Numbered from the stretch's first letter, positions 17,451 through 26,454 are shown. The stretch is 64,000 nucleotides of DNA from Chryseobacterium sp. VAUSW3 (GCF_002205795.1 NZ_NIUY01000002.1:310001-374000); one strand, 5' to 3'. The notes: generated by a model not told the origin, from the letters alone. Made by a program: numbers and translations.

Positions 17451-19394
17451 ATGAATTATAAGTACATCTTACCTGTTTTTCTTTTTTCGGGAACGGTGCT
17501 GTTTTCGCAGGCAACTTCCCAAACCATCGTGCCAAATGAAAACCTAATAGCAGAAAATATTCCCGCTATTCCGAAAAGTCTCAGCGAGAAAATCAAGAAA
17601 TATTCAGAAAGCCGGAGCGCCAATTTCACCGCCATTCATCCCAACGGAAAAGAACTGATTATGGTGACCCGATTTGCATCAACCAACCAGCTTCACCAGA
17701 TTTCCCAGCCTATGGGAAACCGAAAGCAGCTTACTTTTTTTGACGAACCGGTGAATTCTGCTGATTATGAACCTGTAAAAGGTGAGTATCTGGTTTATTC
17801 CAAAGACATTGGTGGAAATGAATTCGGGCAGCTTTTCAGATTAGATTTAAAAACAATGCAATCTACACTGCTTACCGATGGCGGAAGATCACAGAACGGC
17901 GGCATAGTCTGGAAGAAAGACGGCAGCGGATTTTATTTCACTTCCACCAAAAGAAACGGTGGCGACCGCGATATCTATTTTATGAATCCGCTGAAACCGG
18001 AAGATACAAAACCTGTCCTGCAACTGAAAGGCGGTGGCTGGCGCATCAGCGATATTTCCGATGACGGTAATAAACTTCTCGTCGGCGAGTATGTTTCCGC
18101 AAACGAATCGTATCTCTATCTTTTCAATACAGAAACCCAAAAACTGGAGGCCATTACCGACAGAAATGAAAAACAGATCGTTCAGGGAAATGCCAGATTC
18201 AGTAAAAATGCCGACGAAATTTGGTATGTAACCGACCGCGGTAATGAGTTCAACCGTTTAGCTTCTTTAAATCTGAAAACCAAAAAAATCAGTTACTTTA
18301 CGACTGATATTCCGTGGGAAGTTTCCGGTTATACGCTTTCTAAAGATAAATCGAAAATTGCTTTCGAAACCAATGAAAGCGGACTCAATAAAATGTACCT
18401 TATGGATGCCAATTCCAAGAAATATTCAGAAATAAAAGGGCTTCCTGTAGGTCTTGTGAATAATTTTGAATTTACGAATGATGGCAAATCCCTGTTTTTT
18501 TCACAGTCTACCTACGATTCTTCTGCAGATATCTACAGACTGGATCTCGCTACCAATAAAATCGAAAGATGGACCGACAGCGAACAGGGAGAAATGCAGA
18601 AAACCGACATGTCTGCACCAAAACTTATTGAATGGAAGAGTTTCGACGGGATGAAAATTACCGGTTTTTATTATCCGGTTTCAAAGAAATTTACAGGTAA
18701 AAGACCTGTTCTGATCAACATTCACGGTGGTCCGGAAGGGCAGTCGATGGCTTCATCTTTGGGTTCCGGCAATTACTACACCAATGAAATGGGTGTTGCA
18801 CTCATTTATCCCAATGTGCGCGGCTCGTCAGGTTTTGGGAAAACCTATATCGCAAGCGACAACGGATTCAACAGAATGAATTCGGTGAAAGATATCGGTT
18901 CTTTACTCGACTGGATCGAAAAACAGCCAGAACTCGACAAAGACCGTATCATGATCATGGGCGGCAGTTACGGCGGATTTATGACCCTGGCTACCGCCTA
19001 TGAGTATGCCGATAAAATCAGATGTTCGGTGGATATTGTTGGAATTTCCGACTTTAATACTTTCCTTAAAAATACCGAGGAATACCGCCGCGACCTGAGA
19101 AGAGTAGAGTACGGCGACGAACGCGATCCTAAAATGAGTGCTTTTTTCACGAAAATTGCACCACTGAATAATACCGACAAAATTAAAAAACCCATGTTCA
19201 TTATTCAGGGGACCAACGATCCCCGGGTTCCGGTAACCGAAGCGACGCAGATGCGCGACAAACTGAAGGCCCAGGGAAACACGGTATGGTATCTCGAAGC
19301 AAAAAATGAAGGTCACGGTTTCCGCAAGAAAGAAAATGTCGATTTCCAGAGACTCGCGGTGATCCGTTTTATGGAAGAATATCTTTTAAAATAA
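17451..19394 (+). CDS. S9-family (prolyl oligopeptidase type) secreted peptidase
   Basis: 647 residues. The signal peptide ends at VLFSQ. A beta-propeller (about 40-380) carries PD40-like repeats (GSGFYFTSTKRNGGDRDIYFM, SKDKSKIAFETNE; about 20 residues each). The alpha/beta-hydrolase domain (about 400-647) has the catalytic triad Ser506 (GGSYGGF), Asp590 (GTNDPRVP) and His622 (EGHGF). These enzymes cleave short peptides, often after Pro or Ala, after entry through the propeller. Export to the periplasm is inferred from the signal peptide. Single gene with its own terminator. Confidence 0.93.
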   Translation: MNYKYILPVFLFSGTVLFSQATSQTIVPNENLIAENIPAIPKSLSEKIKKYSESRSANFTAIHPNGKELIMVTRFASTNQLHQISQPMGNRKQLTFFDEPVNSADYEPVKGEYLVYSKDIGGNEFGQLFRLDLKTMQSTLLTDGGRSQNGGIVWKKDGSGFYFTSTKRNGGDRDIYFMNPLKPEDTKPVLQLKGGGWRISDISDDGNKLLVGEYVSANESYLYLFNTETQKLEAITDRNEKQIVQGNARFSKNADEIWYVTDRGNEFNRLASLNLKTKKISYFTTDIPWEVSGYTLSKDKSKIAFETNESGLNKMYLMDANSKKYSEIKGLPVGLVNNFEFTNDGKSLFFSQSTYDSSADIYRLDLATNKIERWTDSEQGEMQKTDMSAPKLIEWKSFDGMKITGFYYPVSKKFTGKRPVLINIHGGPEGQSMASSLGSGNYYTNEMGVALIYPNVRGSSGFGKTYIASDNGFNRMNSVKDIGSLLDWIEKQPELDKDRIMIMGGSYGGFMTLATAYEYADKIRCSVDIVGISDFNTFLKNTEEYRRDLRRVEYGDERDPKMSAFFTKIAPLNNTDKIKKPMFIIQGTNDPRVPVTEATQMRDKLKAQGNTVWYLEAKNEGHGFRKKENVDFQRLAVIRFMEEYLLK

Positions 19395-19404
19395 ACCAAG
19401 TGTA

Positions 19405-19436
19405 AGAAAGCCATTCCCGCGAATGGCTTTTTATTT
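19405..19436 (+). terminator. Rho-independent terminator of the S9 peptidase
   Basis: Stem GAAAGCCATTC / GAATGGCTTTT with a CCGC loop and a T-rich tail. Confidence 0.9.
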
Positions 19437-19494
19437 TAATTTGTAGGGAGAATTTCGTGAATGTTTTCTATTTTTGACTGTCAAAATTTATTAG

Positions 19495-20280
19495 ATGTAT
19501 AATTTAGGTTTAGCCCTTTGTGGCGGCGGTTCCAAAGGGATCGCCCATGCCGGAGTCATTAAGTTTCTCAGCGAAAAGAATATTGTGCCCGATGTGCTTG
19601 CCGGGACCAGCGCCGGAGCTATTGTGGCAACCATGTATGCTGCGGGAAAAACGCCGGAGGAGATTATAGCCTTTTTTAAATCAGTTTACTTTTTCAAATG
19701 GAATCATTTCGCGTTCCGTAAACCGGGAGGCTTTATTCAGTCTGATGTTTTTGCGAAATACCTGAAACCCATCTTCGAAGACCGCAAACTCGAAGATCTT
19801 GATAAAAAGGTTTTTGTAACTGCGACCAATATCATCACGGGAAAACTTGAAGTTTTCGGAGGTAATGTAAAAGTGGTGGATGCGGTGATTGCTTCGTGTG
19901 CTGTTCCCATGGTGGCAACTCCTTACAGAATTGGGAATCATCTTTACAGCGACGGCGGAATTTTAAATAATTTCCCTGTAGATGTGCTGAAATATGTAAG
20001 CAGAAAAAATATTGGCGTGTATTTCTCCCAGCAGAAATCCATTGAAGAAAGCAGTCTGAAAAATCTTTTTAATATTACTGCCAGGGCTTACGATATTATG
20101 ACGACGCAGGCCGAGCTTGGCAAGATTACTTATTGCGACTGGCTGATTAATCCGGCAGACCTTCAGAAATATAATATGTTCGAAACTAAAATAACCAGAA
20201 TGAACGAGATTTTCGCCATTGGATACAAAACTGCAGCTGAAAGTTACGAACTAAACAAAAATATACTGGGGATAAATTAA
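19495..20280 (+). CDS. Patatin-like phospholipase (RssA-type)
   Basis: 261-residue lipid acyl hydrolase. The oxyanion hole GGGSKGIAHAGV (10-21), nucleophile Ser39 in GTSAGA, and the catalytic Asp153 in SDGGILNNFP form the Ser-Asp dyad. No signal peptide is seen, so it is likely cytoplasmic. Its last 30 bases overlap the end of the convergent dgkA gene. The physiological lipid substrate is unknown. Confidence 0.9.
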   Translation: MYNLGLALCGGGSKGIAHAGVIKFLSEKNIVPDVLAGTSAGAIVATMYAAGKTPEEIIAFFKSVYFFKWNHFAFRKPGGFIQSDVFAKYLKPIFEDRKLEDLDKKVFVTATNIITGKLEVFGGNVKVVDAVIASCAVPMVATPYRIGNHLYSDGGILNNFPVDVLKYVSRKNIGVYFSQQKSIEESSLKNLFNITARAYDIMTTQAELGKITYCDWLINPADLQKYNMFETKITRMNEIFAIGYKTAAESYELNKNILGIN

Positions 20281-20607
20281 GAGCGCGATAATTACCGAAA
20301 CAAAAGCTAAAAGTAAGACCGCGCCCGCCGCAATATCTTTAATCAAACCAATATGCTCACTAAATCCGGGGTGTACAAAATCGCAGATTTTTTCGATCGC
20401 TGTATTCAGCATTTCTACACTTAAAACTGCAAAACAAACCAGAAAGATAATAGCAGCGTGTTCCGGTGAAAGTTTCAGATAAACGATTAGAAAAATGTTG
20501 ATCAGCAGTGCCAGAACTTCGAGCCGAAAATTCCTTTCAGACCTTAGCATTTGGAGGATTCCTTTAATGGAATTTAAAACACTGATGTGAAATGCGGGTT
20601 TTCTCAT
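20251..20607 (-). CDS. dgkA: Diacylglycerol kinase-type membrane protein
   Basis: 118 residues of the prokaryotic DgkA family, which phosphorylate diacylglycerol or undecaprenol at the inner membrane. Seen: N-terminal amphipathic region SIKGILQMLRSERNFRLE, transmembrane helices near 28-45, 50-66 and 92-112, and the catalytic block ETLNTAIE-like VEMLNTAIEKICDF followed by IGLIKDIAAGAV. The Gram-positive UdpK enzymes share this motif, so the substrate may be undecaprenol. It converges on and overlaps the patatin gene by 30 bases. Confidence 0.88.
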   Translation of the reverse strand: MRKPAFHISVLNSIKGILQMLRSERNFRLEVLALLINIFLIVYLKLSPEHAAIIFLVCFAVLSVEMLNTAIEKICDFVHPGFSEHIGLIKDIAAGAVLLLAFVSVIIALLIYPQYIFV

Positions 20608-20727
20608 GGTTAACGAACGCCGGTTTTAAATAAAAGTCCGCTCATGAACACAGCAGAACCATTTGAATAAAATGTTTAATACACGGCTGTACTTCATCAA
20701 ATTAAATCTTTTTACTTTATAATCAGT

Positions 20728-21972
20728 TTATTGTTTCATATCGTACATTACCAGTGCTGTAACCAGTTTGGGCTCGATATAGGTGCACTTTGGAGGCATC
20801 TTAATGTTTTTATCCGATACTTTCAGAAGATCATTAAAACTTATCGGATAAATTCCGAAACCGACTTTAAACTCTCCGGAATCTACTTTTTCCTTGATCT
20901 GATTAATCCCTTCAAGCCCGGAATTTCCTTTAATATACGTGATTTTATCGGTGGTTTTCGGATCTTCAATACCAAGAATATCCTTGAAGATAAACTCTTC
21001 CAGAAGAAAATGATCCAGGTCATTCAATTCGCTCTGCTTTTTCCGCAGATCGTGTTTTACGTGAAGCGAATAGAATTTGCCTCCCAAATACATCGAGATA
21101 TGGAATTTTTGTGAAGGATAGTAAGGTGTGTCTCCTTTTTCATGAATGAGAAAGTTTTCTTCAATTTTTGAAAGAAACTCTGTTTCCGACAGTCCGTTTA
21201 AATCATTTAAAATCCTGTTATAATCATGGATTTTAATCGACTGGTTCGAAACGATAAAACTGAAAACGTAATTGTAATGTTCGGTACCTGTATGTTTTTT
21301 GTTTTTCTTCTTCATGTTGGCCGCATTCAGCGCGGCAGAGCCAATCCTGTGGTGTCCGTCTGCTATATAAAAAGAATCAATCTTCTCCAGAACTTCTTTA
21401 AACTGAAGCATTTTCAGGCGGTTATCGATACGCCAAACTTTATGTCGCACCCCATTATCATCAAGATAATTGAGCACCGGAACATTTTTTTCCTCATGAT
21501 TCATCAGCAGCTCTACCTTAGGATTTGCCATATAGGTAAGCAACACAGGTTCAGCCTGAATGTTTACTTTTTCCAGATAATAGGCAAGTTTTTCTTTTTT
21601 GTGTGTGAGGGTAGATTCGTGCTTTTTAATCCTTCCGTTCCGGAAATCATCAACACTCACCAATCCCAGGAGTCCGCGGAAAACAGATTTATTGGGCAGA
21701 AACTGTTCATAAAGATAATACGATGAGCTATCCTGAACGAGTTTTTTATCATCGAGAAGTTCTTCGAAATTGGTGCGTATTTTCCTTAGATTTCTGTCGA
21801 TATCCTTAGATTTACTTACCACATAAGGTTTAATCATCTGAATATAAGATGAATCCTGCTGTGCTTTTTTAGTGATTTCTTCCTGCGAAAAATTGTCTAA
21901 AGGATGGGTTGGGAAAATATCAACGTAATCTTCACTCGGTCTTATTCCCCGGAATGGTTTAAAAATAGGCAT
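20728..21972 (-). CDS. DUF1015 protein of the serine biosynthesis operon
   Basis: About 414 residues from MPIFKPFRGIRPSEDYVDIF, the usual DUF1015 N-terminus. A longer frame to 22044 would overlap serA and is not preferred. The family hallmark FYIADGHHRIGSAALNA (about 195-212) resembles the DGHHR catalytic motif of ParB/sulfiredoxin-fold serine kinases such as SerK. It lies 7 bases after serA, last in a ferredoxin-serC-serA-DUF1015 block. No serB (phosphoserine phosphatase) is present here, so a role in phosphoserine or serine conversion is an attractive but unproven inference. Confidence 0.85.
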   Translation of the reverse strand: MPIFKPFRGIRPSEDYVDIFPTHPLDNFSQEEITKKAQQDSSYIQMIKPYVVSKSKDIDRNLRKIRTNFEELLDDKKLVQDSSSYYLYEQFLPNKSVFRGLLGLVSVDDFRNGRIKKHESTLTHKKEKLAYYLEKVNIQAEPVLLTYMANPKVELLMNHEEKNVPVLNYLDDNGVRHKVWRIDNRLKMLQFKEVLEKIDSFYIADGHHRIGSAALNAANMKKKNKKHTGTEHYNYVFSFIVSNQSIKIHDYNRILNDLNGLSETEFLSKIEENFLIHEKGDTPYYPSQKFHISMYLGGKFYSLHVKHDLRKKQSELNDLDHFLLEEFIFKDILGIEDPKTTDKITYIKGNSGLEGINQIKEKVDSGEFKVGFGIYPISFNDLLKVSDKNIKMPPKCTYIEPKLVTALVMYDMKQ

Positions 21973-21979
21973 CGTATCT

Positions 21980-22939
21980 CTATAGTTTATTTTTAATGTC
22001 AATAATTTGAGCGGCAAGTTCTGCTCCAATTTTTTCCTGCGCATCCATGGTATTTCCGCCTAAATGCGGCGATAACGAAAGATTGGGATTCATAAGAAGT
22101 GGGAGTTCCGGGGTTGGCTCATTCTCAAAAACATCCAGTGCGGCACCGGCAATTTTTCCGGAATCGATGAACTGGAGTAGGGTAACTTCATTTAAAACTC
22201 CGCCACGTGCTGTGTTTACTATGAAAACTCCGTCTTTCATCATTTCAAACTGTGGTGTATCAATAATATATCCGTCGGATTTTGGGGTGTTGATGCTCAG
22301 GAAATCTACCTCTTTAAAAAAATCTTCCTGGTTGGTGGTAGAAGTGATTTCGAAATTTACGGTCTGCCCGTCGAAGAAATCCAGGAACAGGGTTTCCGTA
22401 CGCGGTTTTCTGGTAAGGACTTTCACTTTCATCCCCAACGAAATTCCAATTTTTACCACTTCCTGGCCAATTCCGCCAAAACCGATCACTCCTAATGTCT
22501 TTCCTTCAAGTTCCACCGCAGACGAGAATGATTTCTTCAGCGCTTTAAAGTGTGTTTCGCCTTCCAGCGGCATCAGACGGTTGGATTCGTGAAGGAATCT
22601 TGCCAGCGAAAAAAAGTGGGCAAAAACCATTTCTGCGACAGACCGGGATGAAGCTTTTGGAGTATTGATGATATAAAGGCCTTTGTCAATGGCATATTCA
22701 GCGTCGATATTATCCATTCCCACGCCGCCACGTCCTACAATTTTCAGGCCGGGGCAGGCATCAATTAAATCTTCGCGCACTTTTGTAGCGCTTCGAACCA
22801 ATAGGACATCAATGTGATTTTCGTTAATGAAACTGATGAGATGTTCTTGGGAAACCCGGGTTTCTACCAATTCGATTCCGGCTTCTGCTAAAGCATTTTT
22901 ACCTGATTCTGAAATACCGTCGTTGGCTAAAACTTTCAT
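21980..22939 (-). CDS. serA: D-3-phosphoglycerate dehydrogenase (short form)
   Basis: 319-residue D-2-hydroxyacid dehydrogenase. It oxidises 3-phosphoglycerate to 3-phosphohydroxypyruvate, the first step of serine synthesis. Seen: LVRSATKVREDLIDACPGLK, the NAD-binding GVIGFGGIGQEV (about 153-164), the catalytic Arg in NTARGGVLNE, and the catalytic His in LSPHLGGNT. There is no C-terminal ACT domain, so classical serine feedback through ACT is not expected. It lies between serC and DUF1015 in one transcription unit. Confidence 0.93.
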   Translation of the reverse strand: MKVLANDGISESGKNALAEAGIELVETRVSQEHLISFINENHIDVLLVRSATKVREDLIDACPGLKIVGRGGVGMDNIDAEYAIDKGLYIINTPKASSRSVAEMVFAHFFSLARFLHESNRLMPLEGETHFKALKKSFSSAVELEGKTLGVIGFGGIGQEVVKIGISLGMKVKVLTRKPRTETLFLDFFDGQTVNFEITSTTNQEDFFKEVDFLSINTPKSDGYIIDTPQFEMMKDGVFIVNTARGGVLNEVTLLQFIDSGKIAGAALDVFENEPTPELPLLMNPNLSLSPHLGGNTMDAQEKIGAELAAQIIDIKNKL

Positions 22940-22988
22940 AAATGTTGTATCAAATTAACTAAGTAAAATACAAAGTGTGTTTGTGCAA

Positions 22989-24053
22989 TTATTTTAAACT
23001 TTTCATCACATCAACCAAAACCTGAACGCTTTCGATCGGCAGTGCATTGTAAAGACTGGCTCTGTAACCGCCTAAACTCCTGTGCCCGTTTAATCCGCTG
23101 ATTCCTGCAGCTTTCCAGGCAGCATCGAACTCATCTTTTTTAGATTCGTCTAACAGCTGAAACGATACGTTCATTAGGGAACGGTCTTTTTTCTGGCAGA
23201 AGGTTTCAAATAAAGGATTGCTGTCGATTTCTTCGTAAAGGAGTTTTGCTTTGGCTTCGTTTCTGGCTTCAGCAGCGGCAATACCGCCATTTTTTTCCAG
23301 ATGCTGTAAGGTGAGCAGGGTAGCGTACACCGGAAAAACAGGGGGTGTATTGTACATGGATTCTTTGTCGATATGACTCTGGTAGTTCAGGATCGACGGA
23401 ATTGTTCTTCCGGTATGACCCAAAATACTTTTTTTAACCACCACAAGCGTTACGCCTGCGGGTCCCATATTTTTCTGTGCTCCGGCATAAATAAGGTCAA
23501 ACTGTGAATAGTCGATCACACGGGAAAAAATATCTGAACTCATATCACAAACCATAAGCGTATCAACCTTTGGGAACGATTTCATCTGCGTTCCGTAAAT
23601 GGTATTGTTGGAGGTGCAGTGGAAATAATCGTATTCGCTTCCTACGGTATAATCTTTCGGAATGAACGAATATTTTTGCTCTTTTGAAGAGCCTACGATA
23701 TCTACGGTTCCGAAATTTTTGGCTTCTTTAATCGCGCCTGCAGCCCAGGTTCCGGTATCCAGATACGCGGCTTTGCCGTTTTCGGATTTCATGAGATTAT
23801 ATGGAACCATTAAAAACTGTAAACTTGCGCCCCCACCAAGGTAAAGTACTTCGTAATCATCGCCCAGGTTCATGAGTCTTTTTACGATTGCTCTGGCTTC
23901 ATCCATCACCGCAACAAAATCTTTGCTACGGTGTGAGATTTCGAGGATCGAGAGTCCAATGCCGTTGAAATCGAGGATGGCTTCTGCTGATTTCTGAAAA
24001 ACTTCCTGCGGCAATATGCAGGGACCTGCGCTGAAATTGTGTTTTTTACTCAT
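22989..24053 (-). CDS. serC: Phosphoserine aminotransferase
   Basis: 354-residue class V PLP aminotransferase. It converts 3-phosphohydroxypyruvate and glutamate to phosphoserine; it also acts in PLP synthesis in some bacteria. Seen: HNFSAGPCILP at the N-terminus, HRSKDF (phosphate binding), the PLP lysine in YAGAQKNMGPAGVT, and the C-terminal RASLYNALPIESV. It is followed 49 bases later by serA and preceded by the ferredoxin gene with a terminator between them. Confidence 0.95.
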   Translation of the reverse strand: MSKKHNFSAGPCILPQEVFQKSAEAILDFNGIGLSILEISHRSKDFVAVMDEARAIVKRLMNLGDDYEVLYLGGGASLQFLMVPYNLMKSENGKAAYLDTGTWAAGAIKEAKNFGTVDIVGSSKEQKYSFIPKDYTVGSEYDYFHCTSNNTIYGTQMKSFPKVDTLMVCDMSSDIFSRVIDYSQFDLIYAGAQKNMGPAGVTLVVVKKSILGHTGRTIPSILNYQSHIDKESMYNTPPVFPVYATLLTLQHLEKNGGIAAAEARNEAKAKLLYEEIDSNPLFETFCQKKDRSLMNVSFQLLDESKKDEFDAAWKAAGISGLNGHRSLGGYRASLYNALPIESVQVLVDVMKSLK

Positions 24054-24120
24054 GTTTTTAGTATTTGAAAATCCGAAAGTTGCGTATTTCTTTTTAATTC
24101 CGTAAAGTTAAGAGATTTAA

Positions 24121-24151
24121 GAAAAAAAAACGCCCACAAAAAGTGAGCGGA
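24121..24151 (-). terminator. Terminator of the ferredoxin gene
   Basis: On the minus strand CGCTCAC / GTGGGCG with loop TTTTT, followed by a run of nine T. It lies between the ferredoxin stop and serC, so serC may also use its own promoter. Confidence 0.8.
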
Positions 24152-24156
24152 TTATA

Positions 24157-24507
24157 TTATTCTCCGTGTAAGAAAGCTTTTTTCTCGAGCAAGCTTTCCT
24201 CCGATTCTACATGGTCTTCATCCGGGATACAGCAGTCTACCGGACAAACTGCCGCACACTGCGGCTCTTCGTGGAAGCCGATACACTCTGTACATTTATC
24301 GGTTACAATAAAATATACATCATCGCTTACAGGTTCCTGCGGTGCATCTGCATCTACCGTTAAACCGGATTTCAAAACAACCATTCCTTTCAGTGCGGTG
24401 CCTTCTGAAGCCTTCCAGTCTACCGCTCCTTCATAAATGGCGTTATTGGGGCATTCCGGCTCACAAGCACCACAATTAATACATTCGTCTGTTATTCTGA
24501 TAGCCAT
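24157..24507 (-). CDS. 4Fe-4S dicluster ferredoxin
   Basis: 116 residues. The first cluster motif is Cys9, Cys12, Cys15, Cys19 (CINCGACEPECP). The second is CTECIGFHEEPQCAAVCPVDCC, with an extended spacing typical of Alvin-type (2[4Fe-4S]) ferredoxins. An acidic C-terminal tail follows. It is a cytoplasmic electron carrier and is first in the block that leads to serC and serA. In related flavobacteria, as I recall, this gene faces the LuxC-type acyl-CoA reductase, here 6 kb away at 30464. Confidence 0.93.
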   Translation of the reverse strand: MAIRITDECINCGACEPECPNNAIYEGAVDWKASEGTALKGMVVLKSGLTVDADAPQEPVSDDVYFIVTDKCTECIGFHEEPQCAAVCPVDCCIPDEDHVESEESLLEKKAFLHGE

Positions 24508-24530
24508 TGCTACTTTAATTTAAATTTCCG

Positions 24531-24538
24531 CAAATATA
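24531..24538 (-). promoter_or_regulatory. -7 element (TATATTTG) of the ferredoxin gene
   Basis: On the minus strand TATATTTG followed by C, 24 bases before the ferredoxin ATG. Confidence 0.6.
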
Positions 24539-24741
24539 CAAATAATTCGCCTCACAGTACTAATTTTCGATGGCTTACGTTGGGAAATACGCGTCAGTTG
24601 CTGTATTGCTGCGTAACGGAAGACATCTTTTCAGACTGCGGCTGCAATTTTAAAATGAATAAAATAAGCGTCGAAATAATTACGGAAAAATTGTTTGGAT
24701 GAAGGCGAAATTCGGTTTATTTTCTGTGCTAATGTGTTTTT

Positions 24742-25356
24742 TCAGGGTTTTGCATATTTCATACGTTTGATCAGTTTCGTGGTGTGATATCCGTCAAGTG
24801 CTGAACCGGTAAGTGTTTCTGCCTTTTCGATATCAAGCACGCCCTCTTCCAGCCAGATGTTTTCGGGAAAGTACAGATCCTTTATTTCTCCGATAATCAA
24901 AAGGGTATCATTGCTTTTCACTGCCAACGTTTCTTTCAATTCTAAACCAATCTGGATTTTTGATTCTTTAACGAAAGGTGCTGCAAAACTATTTTTGTAC
25001 ACCGCAGTAAGTCCCACGGCTTCGAATTCTGATTGTTCTCTTGGATATCTTGCCGAGGTTTGATGGGCTTTTTCGAAAATATCTGCTGTTATATGGTTAA
25101 TTGTGAAAAATTTTGTCTGTTGTATATTTTCAATAGTATGCCGCTCCACAGAATGTGGTCGGGAAATAAAACCCATGAGGGCGGGATCGGCACCTAGGTG
25201 TATCACGGAGTTAAAAACGGCCAGATTGGTTTCGTGCTCCCGGCTTGCTGTTCCTATTAAATTAAGACTTTTGAAGCCACTCAGGGAATTGATTAAAGCA
25301 GTTCTTTTGCGATGTTCAATCTGTTGGATATCTAAACTGTTGAGATGGATGTTCAT
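24742..25356 (-). CDS. Flavin reductase-like FMN-binding protein
   Basis: 204 residues of the flavin reductase-like domain family (split-barrel FMN-binding fold). Seen: KSLNLIGTASREHETNLAVFNSV (about 28-50), the flavin-site stretch GFISRPHSVERHTIENI and the late motif LLIIGEIKDLYF. Such proteins reduce or hold free flavin for a partner enzyme. It is the last gene of the minus-strand unit that starts with the TetR gene at 28550. In photolyase-associated clusters of related bacteria, as I recall, this same type of protein occurs next to an SDR. Confidence 0.82.
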   Translation of the reverse strand: MNIHLNSLDIQQIEHRKRTALINSLSGFKSLNLIGTASREHETNLAVFNSVIHLGADPALMGFISRPHSVERHTIENIQQTKFFTINHITADIFEKAHQTSARYPREQSEFEAVGLTAVYKNSFAAPFVKESKIQIGLELKETLAVKSNDTLLIIGEIKDLYFPENIWLEEGVLDIEKAETLTGSALDGYHTTKLIKRMKYAKP

Positions 25357-25417
25357 TTACGTTTTCTTTCAATAGATGCTGAAATATTTCTAATTTCAGG
25401 CTGCTTAAAGCTGAATA

Positions 25418-26116
25418 TTATATTTTTACGGAACCCATTCCGCCATCGACTCCTATGATTTGCCCGGTAATCCAGCGGGCATTGTCTGAGATTAAAAAAG
25501 CTGCCATTTCGGCAATCTCGTGTGGGTTTCCGATTTCCTGTAATGGATGTCTTTTGGCTGCGGCCTCCCGTTTTTCGGGGGTTGACAGAAGCTGGGCCGC
25601 AAGTGAAGTATCGGTTAAAGATGGTGCTATAGCGTTTACCCTTATTTTTTGTGACGATAATTCTGCAGCAAGACTCTTGGTTAATCCCTCGACCGCACTT
25701 TTGCTTGCCGCCACCGAAGCATGAAAAGGCATCCCAAGTTTTGCAGCGACCGTACTGAACAGAACAACAGAAGCATGATCAGCTTTTTTAAGGTTAGGCA
25801 AAATTTTCTTAATTATTTTTACCGCTCCGATCACATTGATCTCAAAATCACTCCTAAAATCATCTTCTGTAAGCCGGTTAATAGGTTTTAGGTTGATGCT
25901 TCCCGGAGCGTAGATTAAGCCGTCGATGGTTTCAGGGAAATTAATATCATCCATATTTCCAGAAAGGATATCCAAAGGATAGAATTCGATATTTAACTGG
26001 TTTATTTCAGCGTTTTCTGTTTTTGATATGCCAATAATCCGGTGCTGTTCCGATAAGATTTTTGCAGCAGCTAATCCTATTCCTTTTCCGCAACCAACGA
26101 TTACAATATTTTTCAT
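25418..26116 (-). CDS. SDR-family protein lacking the catalytic tyrosine
   Basis: 232 residues. The Rossmann cofactor motif IVGCGKGIGLAAA (6-18), the catalytic-type Ser121 (VVLFSTVAAK) and Lys139 (ASKSAVEGL) are present. The position of the active-site Tyr of YxxxK is Val135 (FHASVAASK), so a normal SDR proton relay is not possible in this protein. The C-terminal INVDGGMGSVKI-like end (IGVDGGMGSVKI) is standard. It lies 8 bases after the DUF2805 gene. It may bind NAD(P)H without standard dehydrogenase chemistry, or use an alternative residue such as His132. Confidence 0.82.
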   Translation of the reverse strand: MKNIVIVGCGKGIGLAAAKILSEQHRIIGISKTENAEINQLNIEFYPLDILSGNMDDINFPETIDGLIYAPGSINLKPINRLTEDDFRSDFEINVIGAVKIIKKILPNLKKADHASVVLFSTVAAKLGMPFHASVAASKSAVEGLTKSLAAELSSQKIRVNAIAPSLTDTSLAAQLLSTPEKREAAAKRHPLQEIGNPHEIAEMAAFLISDNARWITGQIIGVDGGMGSVKI

Positions 26117-26123
26117 CTTTTAA

Positions 26124-26417
26124 TTATTTAAGATTTTTACTTCTTTTTGAAATTTTGTTCAGGCTTATGGTGCGCTGCCTGCTGCATTTGAAACGGCTTA
26201 TTTCAGCGGATCTCTTCAGCAGATGTTTTTTACTGATCCCGGAGTTTACGCGTTTTCTCCAAAGTTTGAAGCTTGACTGCTTTATCTGTAAACGCATTAA
26301 ATGTATCACTTCGGATTCGCTGAGGGAAAACTGATATTTTATGGCTTCAAAAGGAGTCCGGTCTTCCCAGGCCATCTCGATGATGCGGTCAATCTGTTCG
26401 ATGCTTAAATTTTTCAT
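26124..26417 (-). CDS. DUF2805 / TIGR03643 protein
   Basis: 97 residues. The family signature is clear: IDRIIEMAWEDRTPFEAIKY, then SESEVIHLMR and SSFKLWRKRV, with a basic tail RFKCSRQRTISLNKISKR. The first 45 residues look like a helix-turn-helix, so DNA or RNA binding is plausible. Function is not established. As I recall, family members commonly stand beside cryptochrome/photolyase and DUF2256 genes. Here a decayed DUF2256 gene lies directly upstream and no photolyase is present. Confidence 0.85.
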   Translation of the reverse strand: MKNLSIEQIDRIIEMAWEDRTPFEAIKYQFSLSESEVIHLMRLQIKQSSFKLWRKRVNSGISKKHLLKRSAEISRFKCSRQRTISLNKISKRSKNLK

Positions 26418-26454
26418 TGGCCAAAATATTTATAATGAAACGGTATGATTTTTA

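Noticed and set aside
21226-21726. Plus-strand frame of 166 codons inside the DUF1015 region
   Set aside because: It is the antisense shadow of DUF1015, with atypical composition.
22047-22592. Plus-strand frame of 181 codons opposite serA
   Set aside because: Antisense shadow of serA without any recognisable motif.
24508-24741. A photolyase remnant between ferredoxin and flavin reductase
   Set aside because: No FAD-binding photolyase motif could be read in any frame of the gap.
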